Assembly (NCBI GenBank): GCA_964528095.1
Contig: CAZGSG010000207.1
Coordinates: forward strand, 1 to 10,586
Reading direction: 5' to 3'
Origin: CAZGSG01 sp964528095
GTDB taxonomy: Bacteria; Bacteroidota; Bacteroidia; Chitinophagales; Chitinophagaceae
Length of the DNA: 10,586 nucleotides
Shown here: one piece after another, positions 1 through 7,340 of the stretch
How positions within the stretch are numbered: position 1 is the stretch's first letter
How the letters are laid out: each line of letters starts with the position of its first letter
Position numbers and translations under genes: made by a program
The notes under the pieces: generated by a model
Databases searched by the model: none
The model's input: only the letters and a program-made list of their open reading frames with translations
What the model was told of the DNA's origin: nothing

Positions 1-136
1 TATACTACAAATTATTTTGAATATAGGTATCGGTTATTCAGTCTTGCAAAATTAATAGGAGCCATTAGACTCTTGGCGATTTCATTGATACCCATTAAAA
101 AATGTCCAAGTTGAAGTCTATAGAGATGAACACAGG
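1..136. other. Non-coding flank downstream of gajB
   Basis: This short A+T-rich stretch follows the gajB stop codon on the minus strand. I see no convincing intrinsic terminator in it: there is no GC-rich hairpin followed by a T-run on the minus strand. The longest ATG-started frame is 27 codons (minus strand, 95 to 12) and is too short to support. Confidence 0.5.
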
Positions 137-2035
137 TTATAGCCTTTCTACTTCGCCCTTTGTGAACCACTCTCTTTTTATTACATTATCCTCAAGTCCC
201 TGCGGATCATCCGTATAGGCAACAACGGCAAGACTTTTCTCCGCGCGGCTACATGAAACGTAAAAAAGTCGGAGCGTTCTGTCAATACTCGTTTCTTTGC
301 CGTCTTGTATATTTTTTTTGTCGGTATCTGATAAGGCCTGCACGCCAAACAATTTGTTATAGTTAAACATGAAACCTTTGGCTTCTTCATCATCAATAAT
401 CACCATTACACGGGGGAATTGCAATCCTTTTACGCCCTGGTGTGTATCAAATCGGGATTGCCCTGAAATGTAAACATGGTAACGTTCCAATTCGGTCCAA
501 GAACATCTTAAAGCCTCTTGCCAAGCCACAATTATGGTTTCGCTTTGGTCATCCTCCGCTTCAGCATCATTAATGGCATCATCGCTACCATTTGTTTGGG
601 TAGACTGACTTTTTACAATTACTGAAAATACCTCTGGCAAAATAAACAGGCCTGTTTTATGGATGTTTTCTACGATGTCGATAAGAGTGGGTGTTTGAGT
701 ATTTTTCCAAAGAGACAACAAGAATTGTACGGCACGATCTACCTGCTGATAGATCGCCAGTGGATTTTCGGAATCTTTAATCATCTTCTTATCAAGCAAT
801 GGAGATGACTGTTTGATGATCCTGGCAATGGTAAACGCGTCATTTTCTGCGCTAGCATTTACTAACGGTAAGATCAATTGGGTAAAAAAACGAATGTCAG
901 CGAGCGTACCATCTAAAAGTCCTGTTCTTAACATTTCATCCTTTGAAAGGGGGGCAAATAAGTTTATGAAGCCCATTCTGCTAGCAGCCATATGATGTTC
1001 TAAGATCAAAGTCTTTATGTCTGTATGGTGGCCATGCCACAATTCATCCTTAGTAATTTCTGCCATCGTCGCAGTGATGGAATTTTCAACTCCTTCCTTT
1101 TCGCCAGAATTTCTTGGAACAATAAAAAGCCTAGCGTGACCTTCAATCTGATTTGCTCTGGGTTCCTGCATTTGATCATCTACCTGACTCCTGATTTTAT
1201 TAATCAGTGTCACAATCCGTCGGGGGCAACGATAATTTATTGTTTTAACGGGCTTGATCCAATCTTCAGGAAGGTTTCTTCCTAAATCAACTTTCCCTTG
1301 AGGATAAATCCTTTGCATCATATCTCCAAAAAGGCCAAGACTGAATTGTTGGCTGTGGATTCTTTGCACGCCAAATAGAGCCTCCATAAGTTTCTGGTTA
1401 GTATCCTGACTTTCGTCTATGAACAGAATGGGAAATCTACCCACCAGTATCTCCCTCATCAGCGCTTTGGTTTGCAGAAAATCCGCTGACATCTTTATGA
1501 CTTCAGCATGATTTAATGAATCTCTCGTATTGTTTTGTCCGGTAGGACTGTAGCTGAATTGCTGGATATGATCAAGACTATCGAGCCTAAGACGTTTCTG
1601 ACTAATACTTGCCTCTCTGTCAGCAGCGGTTTTTGTACCAGCCCTGCTTTTTCGAAGGAGCTCCTCTGTATCCGCGATATCTTGATGTAGTTCCTCCCTG
1701 AGCCATTCGCGAATGTCGGTTTGATATGTTTGGATGAGTTCCCAAGCAAAACTGTGAATCGTTGAAACCAAGAAAAGAGGATTGTAGTCAAGCCGATGCT
1801 TAATTTCATCACTGGCAGCATTTGTATAGGTAATTACTGCCACCCGCTTTCTGTTTAGTCTGAGATCTAAATTATAGCTATCCCGAATTCTTTCTAGCAC
1901 ATTCACCAAAGATCTTGTTTTTCCCGAACCTGCTCCCGCGAACAGAAAAAAACTTTTTGGATTTGATAGATTTAGTGCCGCGAAAATCTGTTCGTCGGGT
2001 GATGGACCGTTAGCAATTTCTGGTGACTGAGACAT
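137..2035 (-). CDS. gajB: GajB, UvrD/Rep-type helicase of a Gabija defence system
   Basis: Superfamily 1 DNA helicase of 632 residues. Walker A GAGSGKT lies at residues 34-40, motif Ia (VITYTNAAS) at about 67-75, the STIHSF segment at 91-96, Walker B IDESQD at 206-211, motif III (LFGDMMQ) at 235-241, the NYR motif at 267-269, motif V (THQGVKGLQF) at 531-540 and motif VI (FYVSCSRAEK) at 591-600, so all the helicase motifs look intact. In Gabija, GajB is known to associate with the GajA nuclease and to contribute to activation on phage DNA. The start lies only 7 nt after the gajA stop, in an A-rich spacer with no Shine-Dalgarno sequence, so the two are almost certainly co-transcribed. The acidic low-complexity stretch at about 483-498 is probably a linker. 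A stand-alone UvrD-like repair helicase is unlikely given this partner. Confidence 0.9.
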   Translation of the reverse strand: MSQSPEIANGPSPDEQIFAALNLSNPKSFFLFAGAGSGKTRSLVNVLERIRDSYNLDLRLNRKRVAVITYTNAASDEIKHRLDYNPLFLVSTIHSFAWELIQTYQTDIREWLREELHQDIADTEELLRKSRAGTKTAADREASISQKRLRLDSLDHIQQFSYSPTGQNNTRDSLNHAEVIKMSADFLQTKALMREILVGRFPILFIDESQDTNQKLMEALFGVQRIHSQQFSLGLFGDMMQRIYPQGKVDLGRNLPEDWIKPVKTINYRCPRRIVTLINKIRSQVDDQMQEPRANQIEGHARLFIVPRNSGEKEGVENSITATMAEITKDELWHGHHTDIKTLILEHHMAASRMGFINLFAPLSKDEMLRTGLLDGTLADIRFFTQLILPLVNASAENDAFTIARIIKQSSPLLDKKMIKDSENPLAIYQQVDRAVQFLLSLWKNTQTPTLIDIVENIHKTGLFILPEVFSVIVKSQSTQTNGSDDAINDAEAEDDQSETIIVAWQEALRCSWTELERYHVYISGQSRFDTHQGVKGLQFPRVMVIIDDEEAKGFMFNYNKLFGVQALSDTDKKNIQDGKETSIDRTLRLFYVSCSRAEKSLAVVAYTDDPQGLEDNVIKREWFTKGEVERL

Positions 2036-2042
2036 TATTTTT

Positions 2043-4253
2043 TTACTTGGTAATTGTAATCAACTTATTTTTCAACCACTCTAATCCTTTGGTAATATAG
2101 CCTGGCGTTTTCAACTCTTTTGGATCCTCCAGATACAATAACTCTAAGGCAAACTCAGCCTTCTTGCCTTTTTTAAGGGCATCAAACATCTGAGTATTGG
2201 CGTTGAATATAGTGTCTGAATTCAAGGCTGTATGGAATTTCTTGATCAGGCCATTTCCTTCTAGTTTCCTAAATAAATCAATGTTTTCAAGCGCTAATGC
2301 AATTTCAAAAGTATACGGAATAACCATATTTTCCTTTTCCTCATCTGGTAGTTTCTTTAATATAGGTATCTGATAAACGACCTTGATAGCAGATGCATCC
2401 TTGGGATCATCTTCAACTGCAATTAATTCATCAATCGTTTCCTTTCGAGGTATCCAACTCTTCAATGTACTATTGTTAGTAAGATATCCTTTCCCTTTTT
2501 CTGGAAGCACTGATGTGCCTTTTTGGGCCGGATCAACAGCATCAATATCTGTAATAATTAGAGTAATGATCCCTAAATCGCTTAATAAAGGCCGAAGGGT
2601 GTGAGAATGACTTCCACCTATTTCAAGCAACGCAATGTAACACCTCGAAAGCTCGGGATAGTAATGTTTAATAAAATACGGTACAAGCATACGTTCCGCC
2701 GGCCCTTCAATTAATATGACAGCATCTGCAAAAAACAAGTCACAGTGCGTAGTCCGCAGGTAGCGGATGGCGAATTTTGTTGTTTCCTTTTCATCACCAA
2801 AAGTGGTTGAAAGATTGATTATCGTGGATGTGGGTACAGAATTTTCTACTGCTGCACTTCTCTTAAAATACCGCAAAGAAGTGAACTCTATTTCATGGGC
2901 AATGTGATTTGAGTGCGTACTTACAACTAATTGTGTTTGAAAATGCGCATATTTCTCTATGTTCGGGTTAAACCTTAGAACACTGTAGGCCTTTTTAATA
3001 AAGACCTGCTGAACTTGGGCATGTAGGTGAGCTTCCGGTTCCTCCACCAATACTAGGTGTAAAGGTTGGAACTCCATTCGCTCGGTATCTTCAGGCTCGC
3101 GGTTGGCAGATTTGCCCACCTGCATCCACTCATCTCGGAAACGGATGAGTTTAAATACCATCGATATCAAGTTTTGATAACCCAACCCATTATATTTTTC
3201 GGGAAGGTTTAAAGGGTAATCGGTCTCCCCTTTGGATGACTTCATTACTTCAAAGGTGACCGCAGAACTATGCCGGAGGCCATCGGTCACTGCCAATTTT
3301 GTAGACAACTTAATCCCGGGATTGCCACCGAAACCGGGATAATTCAACCCTTCAAGTTCACTTATGGAAGGTGCGAAACTTTTTGAAAGCTTGTCATCAA
3401 ACGAGTTTCTTGCATCCTCCATGGCTTGAAGTGCATCCAAATCCTCAGGCCCAGGTTTTTCATCAGGGTTTAGGTGTTTGGTATAATAGTCTCTTAGTTG
3501 CGCCGACAAATTGCCTGGTGATCGCTGCTGTTCTTCTCCATCCATATTGGGGTCCCTAAAATTTCTCTGGGCGTTGATGATATCTACCTTTATTAGTCCT
3601 TTAAACGGATCAAAATCAAGTGCGTGATTAACAGGTAAAAGCAATTGAGGCTTTGCTATTCCCTCTACTGGCTCGTCAACTTTTTTTGGATCAAGGAGGT
3701 AGCTTGATACCTGAAAATGAGCGTTCAGCCGGCGTTCCAAAAAATCCCACAGATTTTTTGGCCAAAGGGGGAGCGTTTTTTTCTTCGAGGCTCCAATCCC
3801 AGCCATATGTTTGGCTGACGCATGAGAATCTGCAAAATCCCTATAGAGGCCTTCAATATTTTTAGGCTCAAATCGCAACCTGACACCAATCATTCCTCCA
3901 TCCCAGTCAAGCGTAGGGATTAATCTGCTTACATAATGAACTTCTTTTTTTTCAACCTTTAGCCAAACATCAAGATGAGGTAGAAATCGCTGCCATGCAT
4001 CTATGGATAAATCCTTTGGATTAACGTCCGGATTTATCCAAAGCTTGCCGATTTCATTGATTTCTTTCCAATTTGAAAGCGTAAAGTCCATAGTTGTTAG
4101 CTTGCGTATTTTCAAGAAAGTAATCAACGCATCCATCGCAGTTGTTTTTCCGCTGTTATTAGCGCCGACAAAAACAGTTTCTTTCTCGGACAAATTTATT
4201 CTGCAAGATTTTAACTTCCTGAAATTTGCAATTTCTACATAAGATATCTGCAT
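2043..4253 (-). CDS. gajA: GajA, OLD-family ATPase/TOPRIM endonuclease of Gabija
   Basis: Class 2 OLD-family protein of 736 residues. The N-terminal ABC-type ATPase shows Walker A GANNSGKT at 30-37, a degenerate signature-like segment (NGLGYQN) at 355-361, Walker B LVLVEEPEAHLH at 400-411 and the H-loop STHSNH at 445-450. The TOPRIM nuclease follows, with its acidic residue in LIEGPAE (E516) and the TDID motif (D569, D571), then the conserved TNNSTLKSW segment at 593-600 and PYTFE at 646-650. In characterised Gabija, GajA forms a tetramer that nicks DNA and is restrained by nucleotides. A UvrD-like helicase directly downstream separates it from stand-alone OLD proteins. At 736 residues it is longer than the roughly 580-residue Bacillus prototype, with extra sequence in the ATPase insertion (about 60-300) and after the TOPRIM core. 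Confidence 0.92.
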   Translation of the reverse strand: MQISYVEIANFRKLKSCRINLSEKETVFVGANNSGKTTAMDALITFLKIRKLTTMDFTLSNWKEINEIGKLWINPDVNPKDLSIDAWQRFLPHLDVWLKVEKKEVHYVSRLIPTLDWDGGMIGVRLRFEPKNIEGLYRDFADSHASAKHMAGIGASKKKTLPLWPKNLWDFLERRLNAHFQVSSYLLDPKKVDEPVEGIAKPQLLLPVNHALDFDPFKGLIKVDIINAQRNFRDPNMDGEEQQRSPGNLSAQLRDYYTKHLNPDEKPGPEDLDALQAMEDARNSFDDKLSKSFAPSISELEGLNYPGFGGNPGIKLSTKLAVTDGLRHSSAVTFEVMKSSKGETDYPLNLPEKYNGLGYQNLISMVFKLIRFRDEWMQVGKSANREPEDTERMEFQPLHLVLVEEPEAHLHAQVQQVFIKKAYSVLRFNPNIEKYAHFQTQLVVSTHSNHIAHEIEFTSLRYFKRSAAVENSVPTSTIINLSTTFGDEKETTKFAIRYLRTTHCDLFFADAVILIEGPAERMLVPYFIKHYYPELSRCYIALLEIGGSHSHTLRPLLSDLGIITLIITDIDAVDPAQKGTSVLPEKGKGYLTNNSTLKSWIPRKETIDELIAVEDDPKDASAIKVVYQIPILKKLPDEEKENMVIPYTFEIALALENIDLFRKLEGNGLIKKFHTALNSDTIFNANTQMFDALKKGKKAEFALELLYLEDPKELKTPGYITKGLEWLKNKLITITK

Positions 4254-4373
4254 CGTTAGCTAATTTTTGTTACTAAAAGCGGCAGGAGCATTCTATAACC
4301 GGGTAGGCTAGGACCTACTTAAATTCTTGTGTTACTTTACATGCCAAGACAATGAATAACAGCATTCTTAAAT
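4254..4373 (-). other. Gap between the PIN-like gene and gajA, possible internal control
   Basis: This 120-bp gap is much longer than the others in the operon. It holds a small hairpin (GTAGG at 4303-4307 with CCTAC at 4314-4318) without a following T-run on the minus strand, so it is not a standard terminator. The length leaves room for a promoter driving gajAB alone, but I cannot point to a clear Bacteroidota promoter match. Confidence 0.25.
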
Positions 4374-5132
4374 TTATCCATTAGATGAAATTATCTTTGT
4401 TTTTTGATTATAGGTATTATACACAACAGCAGCTTTGTTTCTGGTTCTCCTATCATCAGAAACAAAGAAATCACAATAGCTGGCAAAAAAACAATGATCT
4501 GCATCCCAAAGCCGAGCATAATTTGAAGTTTCAGTTTCTTTATCCTTCCAGTATCCGATCAAATCAAGAAGTTCAAATACACCAGCAATCCTGTTATGAA
4601 GTCCGAATGTCTTCCCCCCTTGATGTAGTTTTATTCCGTACTCAATCATTTCCAAAAATGATTGCCCCGATCCATTGGCCGTTAATTTCTTATTCAGTTG
4701 TTCGATTACTTCTTCAGCTTGATAATTATTAATCTCTTTAATTTCAACGCCAAGTTGATTCCTATATTCATCTTTCTGACTATTTGAGGTCACGTTCATG
4801 AAGCTTCGTATCATATCCAATCCAAATGGAACAAGAGTGATTGTGTCAAATACTTCTTGGGGGTCTTCCATAATGTGAGTCAAGCGATTGCTTTCCAATT
4901 CTAGGTACAAGTAGTTTTTCTTAAACACCTTTCTGATGTTATTTATCCTTTTCGACAAAAAATCCACTTTGGACAACTTGGGGGTTCCAGGGAAGCACTC
5001 TGCCTCAAATAGGTGGGCGGAAGAATAAAAAAACCTTGCTTTGGGGTCTGGGATTAGATTTCTTATTTTTTCTAGTGTGTAATCACCATTTTCAATTGAG
5101 ACAATGATATTGTTGTCGAGATAAAATGTCAT
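4374..5132 (-). CDS. Divergent PIN-like protein, putative nuclease
   Basis: I cannot name this family. From the ATG at 5132 it is 252 residues and opens with FYLDNNIIVSI (D6), which matches the first strand and catalytic Asp of PIN domains. SSAHLFEAE (residues 37-45, E43) fits the second acidic position. Near the C-terminus, DADHCFFASYCDFFVSDDRR (D210 to R229) matches the pattern of PIN-like proteins in which the last acidic residues sit in a VTDD-type strand. A long helical insert separates the two halves. A longer reading from an ATG at 5195 would overlap the upstream gene by 10 nt, but it adds 21 residues ahead of the expected first strand, so I prefer 5132. It lies between another PIN gene and gajA on the same strand. 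RNA cleavage is an inference from the fold. Confidence 0.6.
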   Translation of the reverse strand: MTFYLDNNIIVSIENGDYTLEKIRNLIPDPKARFFYSSAHLFEAECFPGTPKLSKVDFLSKRINNIRKVFKKNYLYLELESNRLTHIMEDPQEVFDTITLVPFGLDMIRSFMNVTSNSQKDEYRNQLGVEIKEINNYQAEEVIEQLNKKLTANGSGQSFLEMIEYGIKLHQGGKTFGLHNRIAGVFELLDLIGYWKDKETETSNYARLWDADHCFFASYCDFFVSDDRRTRNKAAVVYNTYNQKTKIISSNG

Positions 5133-5185
5133 TTGTATCAACTTTAGTTTTAAGACGAGGGTAGAAGTAATAATCCGTTTTGCAT

Positions 5186-6307
5186 CTAAAACCATTCATC
5201 ATCGTAAGGCAATTTTACAATATGGGGGAGTCCGATGTGATTTTGAATATTTTTACGGATATAATCGTCAAGAAAAAAGTCTATAAATTTCACATTAGTT
5301 ATAACTCCATCTACTTCAGAGAAATTGAGCCTGAATGTAAATAAGATATATTCATTATAAATAGGGCGTCCTTCACCGTCAAAAGAATTAGTTTTCCTGT
5401 CAATTGTGGCTTCTATTTTTTCTAGGTACTTTTTAAGAGCGAGAATTTTTGTTTCGGGAGCAAAAATCATGTTTACTTTCACCAAGACATGAGCAATAAC
5501 CTCAACCTTATTTGGAGAGCTTTTATGAGAGTAAAATTCATCTACTAATATTTCCTGTATTTCAAATTTCTCTAAGGGGAATTTTCGCCGAGCATCATAA
5601 TAAAAGTCGCTTATATAACTCGGTATTGAATCTTTATCCCTTAATAGCTCTTTTCGAATAGTGCTAACCGGTATTTTCTGAAGTATTAAATCTTTTGTAA
5701 GCAAAGGTGACTTAAATCCATAAATCGATAAAAAGGATGGGATGCTTTTATAGACTTCAAAATGCTTAACTGAAAGTTTCTCTTTTATTTTATTAAAATG
5801 AAGGTTTTCAACAAAAATTTTATCCTCACTTATTAATATGACTCGCCAGCCAGGGTATTTTTTTGCCGCTGCCAAACCATTTAGCCAAATGAGATAGTCT
5901 CTAGTATTGTCTTTCTTATTTTCTTGTTTATTACTGATTAGAAATTCTAATAAATCATTCTCGTTTAGTAGCAAATCTAATTTAGGCTTACGCTTGTTTC
6001 TCGTCAATTTGATTTTTACGAAATCTAATTGTTGCTTCGCTCTTTTATTTAGATCTGGCTTCCTTATTTTTTTGAAATATTCGAGTTTGCCAAGTCGATC
6101 ATATGACTTTTCGATTTCTAGAATGTTTTTGTCTATTATTTCCCTTTTGTAAAAATCAATAAATTCAGTTACAACGGTTTGGGAAAGAAGTATTTCAGAC
6201 GCTGATGAATAGCAATATCCTTCGAGACTGATGTAATCGATATGATTATAGAATAGAGCTCCAAGCTGCCTATAAATATTTGTATCAATTATGATTACAT
6301 TTCTCAT
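5186..6307 (-). CDS. PIN-domain protein (DUF4935-like), putative ribonuclease
   Basis: This 373-residue protein has an N-terminal PIN domain. VIIIDTNIY carries D8, LSQTVVTEFIDFY carries E48, RDYLIWLNGLAAAKK carries D137 and RVILISEDKIF carries D162. That is the full acidic set expected for a metal-dependent PIN active site, and the RDYLIW and SEDK pattern is that of the DUF4935 group. A basic stretch lies at about 101-110, and a C-terminal region of about 170 residues is unrecognised. I start at the ATG at 6307; the open frame also allows a TTG one codon upstream. It follows the HTH gene after 24 nt, suggesting one transcript and perhaps an antitoxin/toxin-like pair. Base composition is strongly A+T-rich (about 30% G+C in one counted 60-bp stretch). 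RNase activity is inferred from the domain. Confidence 0.75.
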   Translation of the reverse strand: MRNVIIIDTNIYRQLGALFYNHIDYISLEGYCYSSASEILLSQTVVTEFIDFYKREIIDKNILEIEKSYDRLGKLEYFKKIRKPDLNKRAKQQLDFVKIKLTRNKRKPKLDLLLNENDLLEFLISNKQENKKDNTRDYLIWLNGLAAAKKYPGWRVILISEDKIFVENLHFNKIKEKLSVKHFEVYKSIPSFLSIYGFKSPLLTKDLILQKIPVSTIRKELLRDKDSIPSYISDFYYDARRKFPLEKFEIQEILVDEFYSHKSSPNKVEVIAHVLVKVNMIFAPETKILALKKYLEKIEATIDRKTNSFDGEGRPIYNEYILFTFRLNFSEVDGVITNVKFIDFFLDDYIRKNIQNHIGLPHIVKLPYDDEWF

Positions 6308-6331
6308 CAAAAGTAGACAGTTTCTATACTA

Positions 6332-6601
6332 TTATTTCTTCTTGGCTTGCTTATATGCCATATCTATTATGATTTGATCCTTAACATCAAAATATCTAGC
6401 AATCATAATAAGATCATCAATAGTGAAGGCTCCCGGCGCATTGATTAAACGCCTCATTCGAGTTGTATTTGTACTGAAATATTCGGCAAGTGCAGATACC
6501 GGAAAAGAATGATCGTCGAGAATTCCTGCGAGAGTTTTTATCTCACCCTTTTCAAGTAGAAGTTTTATTCCCTTGTATCGTTTATCCCGTTCAAATTCCA
6601 T
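6332..6601 (-). CDS. Small HTH (XRE/Cro-like) DNA-binding protein
   Basis: This 89-residue protein is mostly helical. A helix-turn-helix can be read at about residues 32-70: VSALAEYFSTNTTRMRRLI, then the FTIDDLIMIARYFDV helix typical of lambda-repressor-like domains in Bacteroidota. No other domain is present. As the first gene of the minus-strand row, 24 nt ahead of a PIN-domain gene and facing a 33-bp near-palindrome about 75 bp upstream of its start, it is the natural candidate for an autoregulator of the whole defence operon, or an antitoxin for the PIN protein. Both roles are inference. The ATG at 6601 has a G-poor leader without a Shine-Dalgarno sequence. Confidence 0.7.
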   Translation of the reverse strand: MEFERDKRYKGIKLLLEKGEIKTLAGILDDHSFPVSALAEYFSTNTTRMRRLINAPGAFTIDDLIMIARYFDVKDQIIIDMAYKQAKKK

Positions 6602-6674
6602 CTCACAAATATGGGAGGTCTAAACGAATGTTACTCAGTTACATACAATTCCGTCTATAAAAAGAACAATTTTA

Positions 6675-6707
6675 ATTACAAAATAGACGAATCATCTACT
6701 TTGTAAT
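6675..6707. promoter_or_regulatory. 33-bp near-palindrome, candidate operator of the HTH-PIN-Gabija operon
   Basis: The left arm ATTACAAAATAGACGA (6675-6690) and right arm TCATCTACTTTGTAAT (6692-6707) are inverted copies matching at 14 of 16 positions around one central base. A further half-like element, CGTCTAT, sits at 6652-6658. On the minus strand the arm contains TATTTTG, close to the Bacteroidota -7 box (TAnnTTTG) but one base short. Its place upstream of the HTH gene start fits an operator overlapping the promoter. Confidence 0.55.
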
Positions 6708-6773
6708 ACAAATATTCTCCTTATCTTGCTTGCAGTTACAGTTAAGGATGATGATAATTAAGTGATTAAGTAG

Positions 6774-6799
6774 CCACCCTTTGAAGGGTTGGTTTTTTT
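6774..6799 (+). terminator. Intrinsic terminator with no gene in front of it
   Basis: CCACCC plus T (6774-6780) pairs with AAGGG and TGG (6785-6792, one bulged T) around a TTGA loop, and seven T follow at 6793-6799. This works as an intrinsic terminator on the plus strand only. No plus-strand gene precedes it, so it may end a short RNA started near the 6675-6707 palindrome, or block readthrough. The hairpin is clear; its job is not. Confidence 0.55.
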
Positions 6800-6810
6800 A
6801 CATATTTTCG

Positions 6811-6828
6811 GTCCTTCAATTGAAGGAC
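6811..6828. repeat. Perfect 18-bp palindrome
   Basis: GTCCTTCAA at 6811-6819 is followed directly by its exact inverse TTGAAGGAC at 6820-6828, with no spacer. The element could be a dimer binding site. The CCTT/AAGG core recalls the stem of the terminator just to the left. No T-run follows, so it is not a terminator. Confidence 0.5.
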
Positions 6829-6855
6829 TACGAATATACGATTCTCGAAGGTCAA

Positions 6856-6955
6856 GCCTCTAATTTGAGCCAGATCGAGGATAGGTATTCAGCCCACACT
6901 CTATTATGAAAATAGTTGTGGGCCTCCTATCACTCAACTTCTGGCTCTTAGAGGC
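6856..6955 (+). other. Long composite hairpin, possible antiterminator or structured RNA
   Basis: About 100 nt can fold into one long interrupted stem. GCCTCTAA (6856-6863) pairs with TTAGAGGC (6948-6955). GAGCCAGA (6867-6874) pairs with TCTGGCTC (6940-6947). GATAGG (6880-6885) pairs with CCTATC (6926-6931). GCCCACA (6892-6898) pairs with TGTGGGC (6917-6923), and CTATT (6901-6905) pairs with AATAG (6911-6915). Five stacked perfect helices are hard to explain by chance. It overlaps and excludes the terminator hairpin at 6909-6993. It matches no RNA family I can name. Confidence 0.5.
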
Positions 6956-6993
6956 GCCGACCGGTTGAGCAGGGGGCCTACAACTATTTTTTT
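6909..6993 (+). terminator. Long terminator-type hairpin that competes with the preceding one
   Basis: AAAATAGTTGTGGGCC (6909-6924) pairs with GGCCTACAACTATTTT (6975-6990) with one mismatch in 16. CTCAAC (6933-6938) pairs with GTTGAG (6964-6969) inside it. The T-run spans 6987-6993 (seven T). Because 6909-6955 is also needed for the composite hairpin at 6856-6955, the two folds cannot coexist, which is the layout of an attenuator or riboswitch expression platform. The nearest plus-strand gene starts more than 500 bp further on, so a classical leader role is uncertain. Confidence 0.5.
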
Positions 6994-7340
6994 GCTCCCA
7001 CCTTTTTTCAATGCTCTACTACTATCTCTTTTAGGATAAGGGTTAATGTTTTAATGGAATTTACTAGTAAACCGTCCCTGGTTTTCTTGCCGGGGGACCT
7101 TTAATACCATTTCCATTATTTGCTACTACAAATCTTTTCGGCTGAGTGATCCTTGCATTGCCCTGGCGGTTGTTGGCGTGACGTTGATACTTGCATTAAA
7201 GCGGTGTTGGATTTCATAATAATAAGATTCTATTGTGAATGAACATTGAGTGACGAGCCAATCCCAACGTGTCGTCGGGGCTATTTTAAGGATACTATCT
7301 GACCCTCATAAATTAACACATTTGAATTGCGTATGTGCCT
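6994..7340. other. Non-coding stretch without a supportable gene
   Basis: I find no credible gene here on either strand. Small structures include a hairpin GTCCC (7074-7078) with GGGAC (7094-7098), a 10-bp palindrome TTACTAGTAA at 7061-7070, and CCC/GGG arms around an ACG-tgt-CGT core near 7263-7280. None is followed by a T-run long enough to call a terminator. Confidence 0.4.

Noticed and set aside
12..95. 27-codon frame on the minus strand after gajB
   Set aside because: Too short, no recognisable motif and no leader; cannot be supported as a gene.
4374..5195. Longer start (ATG at 5195) for the divergent PIN-like gene
   Set aside because: It adds 21 residues before the expected first PIN strand and overlaps the upstream gene by 10 nt. 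The ATG at 5132 places the Asp at residue 6, as usual.
6856..6955. Integron attC site
   Set aside because: The hairpin is of attC-like size, but the ends do not show the RYYYAAC/GTTRRRY core and there is no integrase or cassette array.
7157..7249. Hydrophobic reading frame (ALAVVGVTLILALKRCW) on the plus strand, like a tiny membrane toxin
   Set aside because: No ATG start is seen in frame and nothing else supports translation; probably chance in non-coding DNA.
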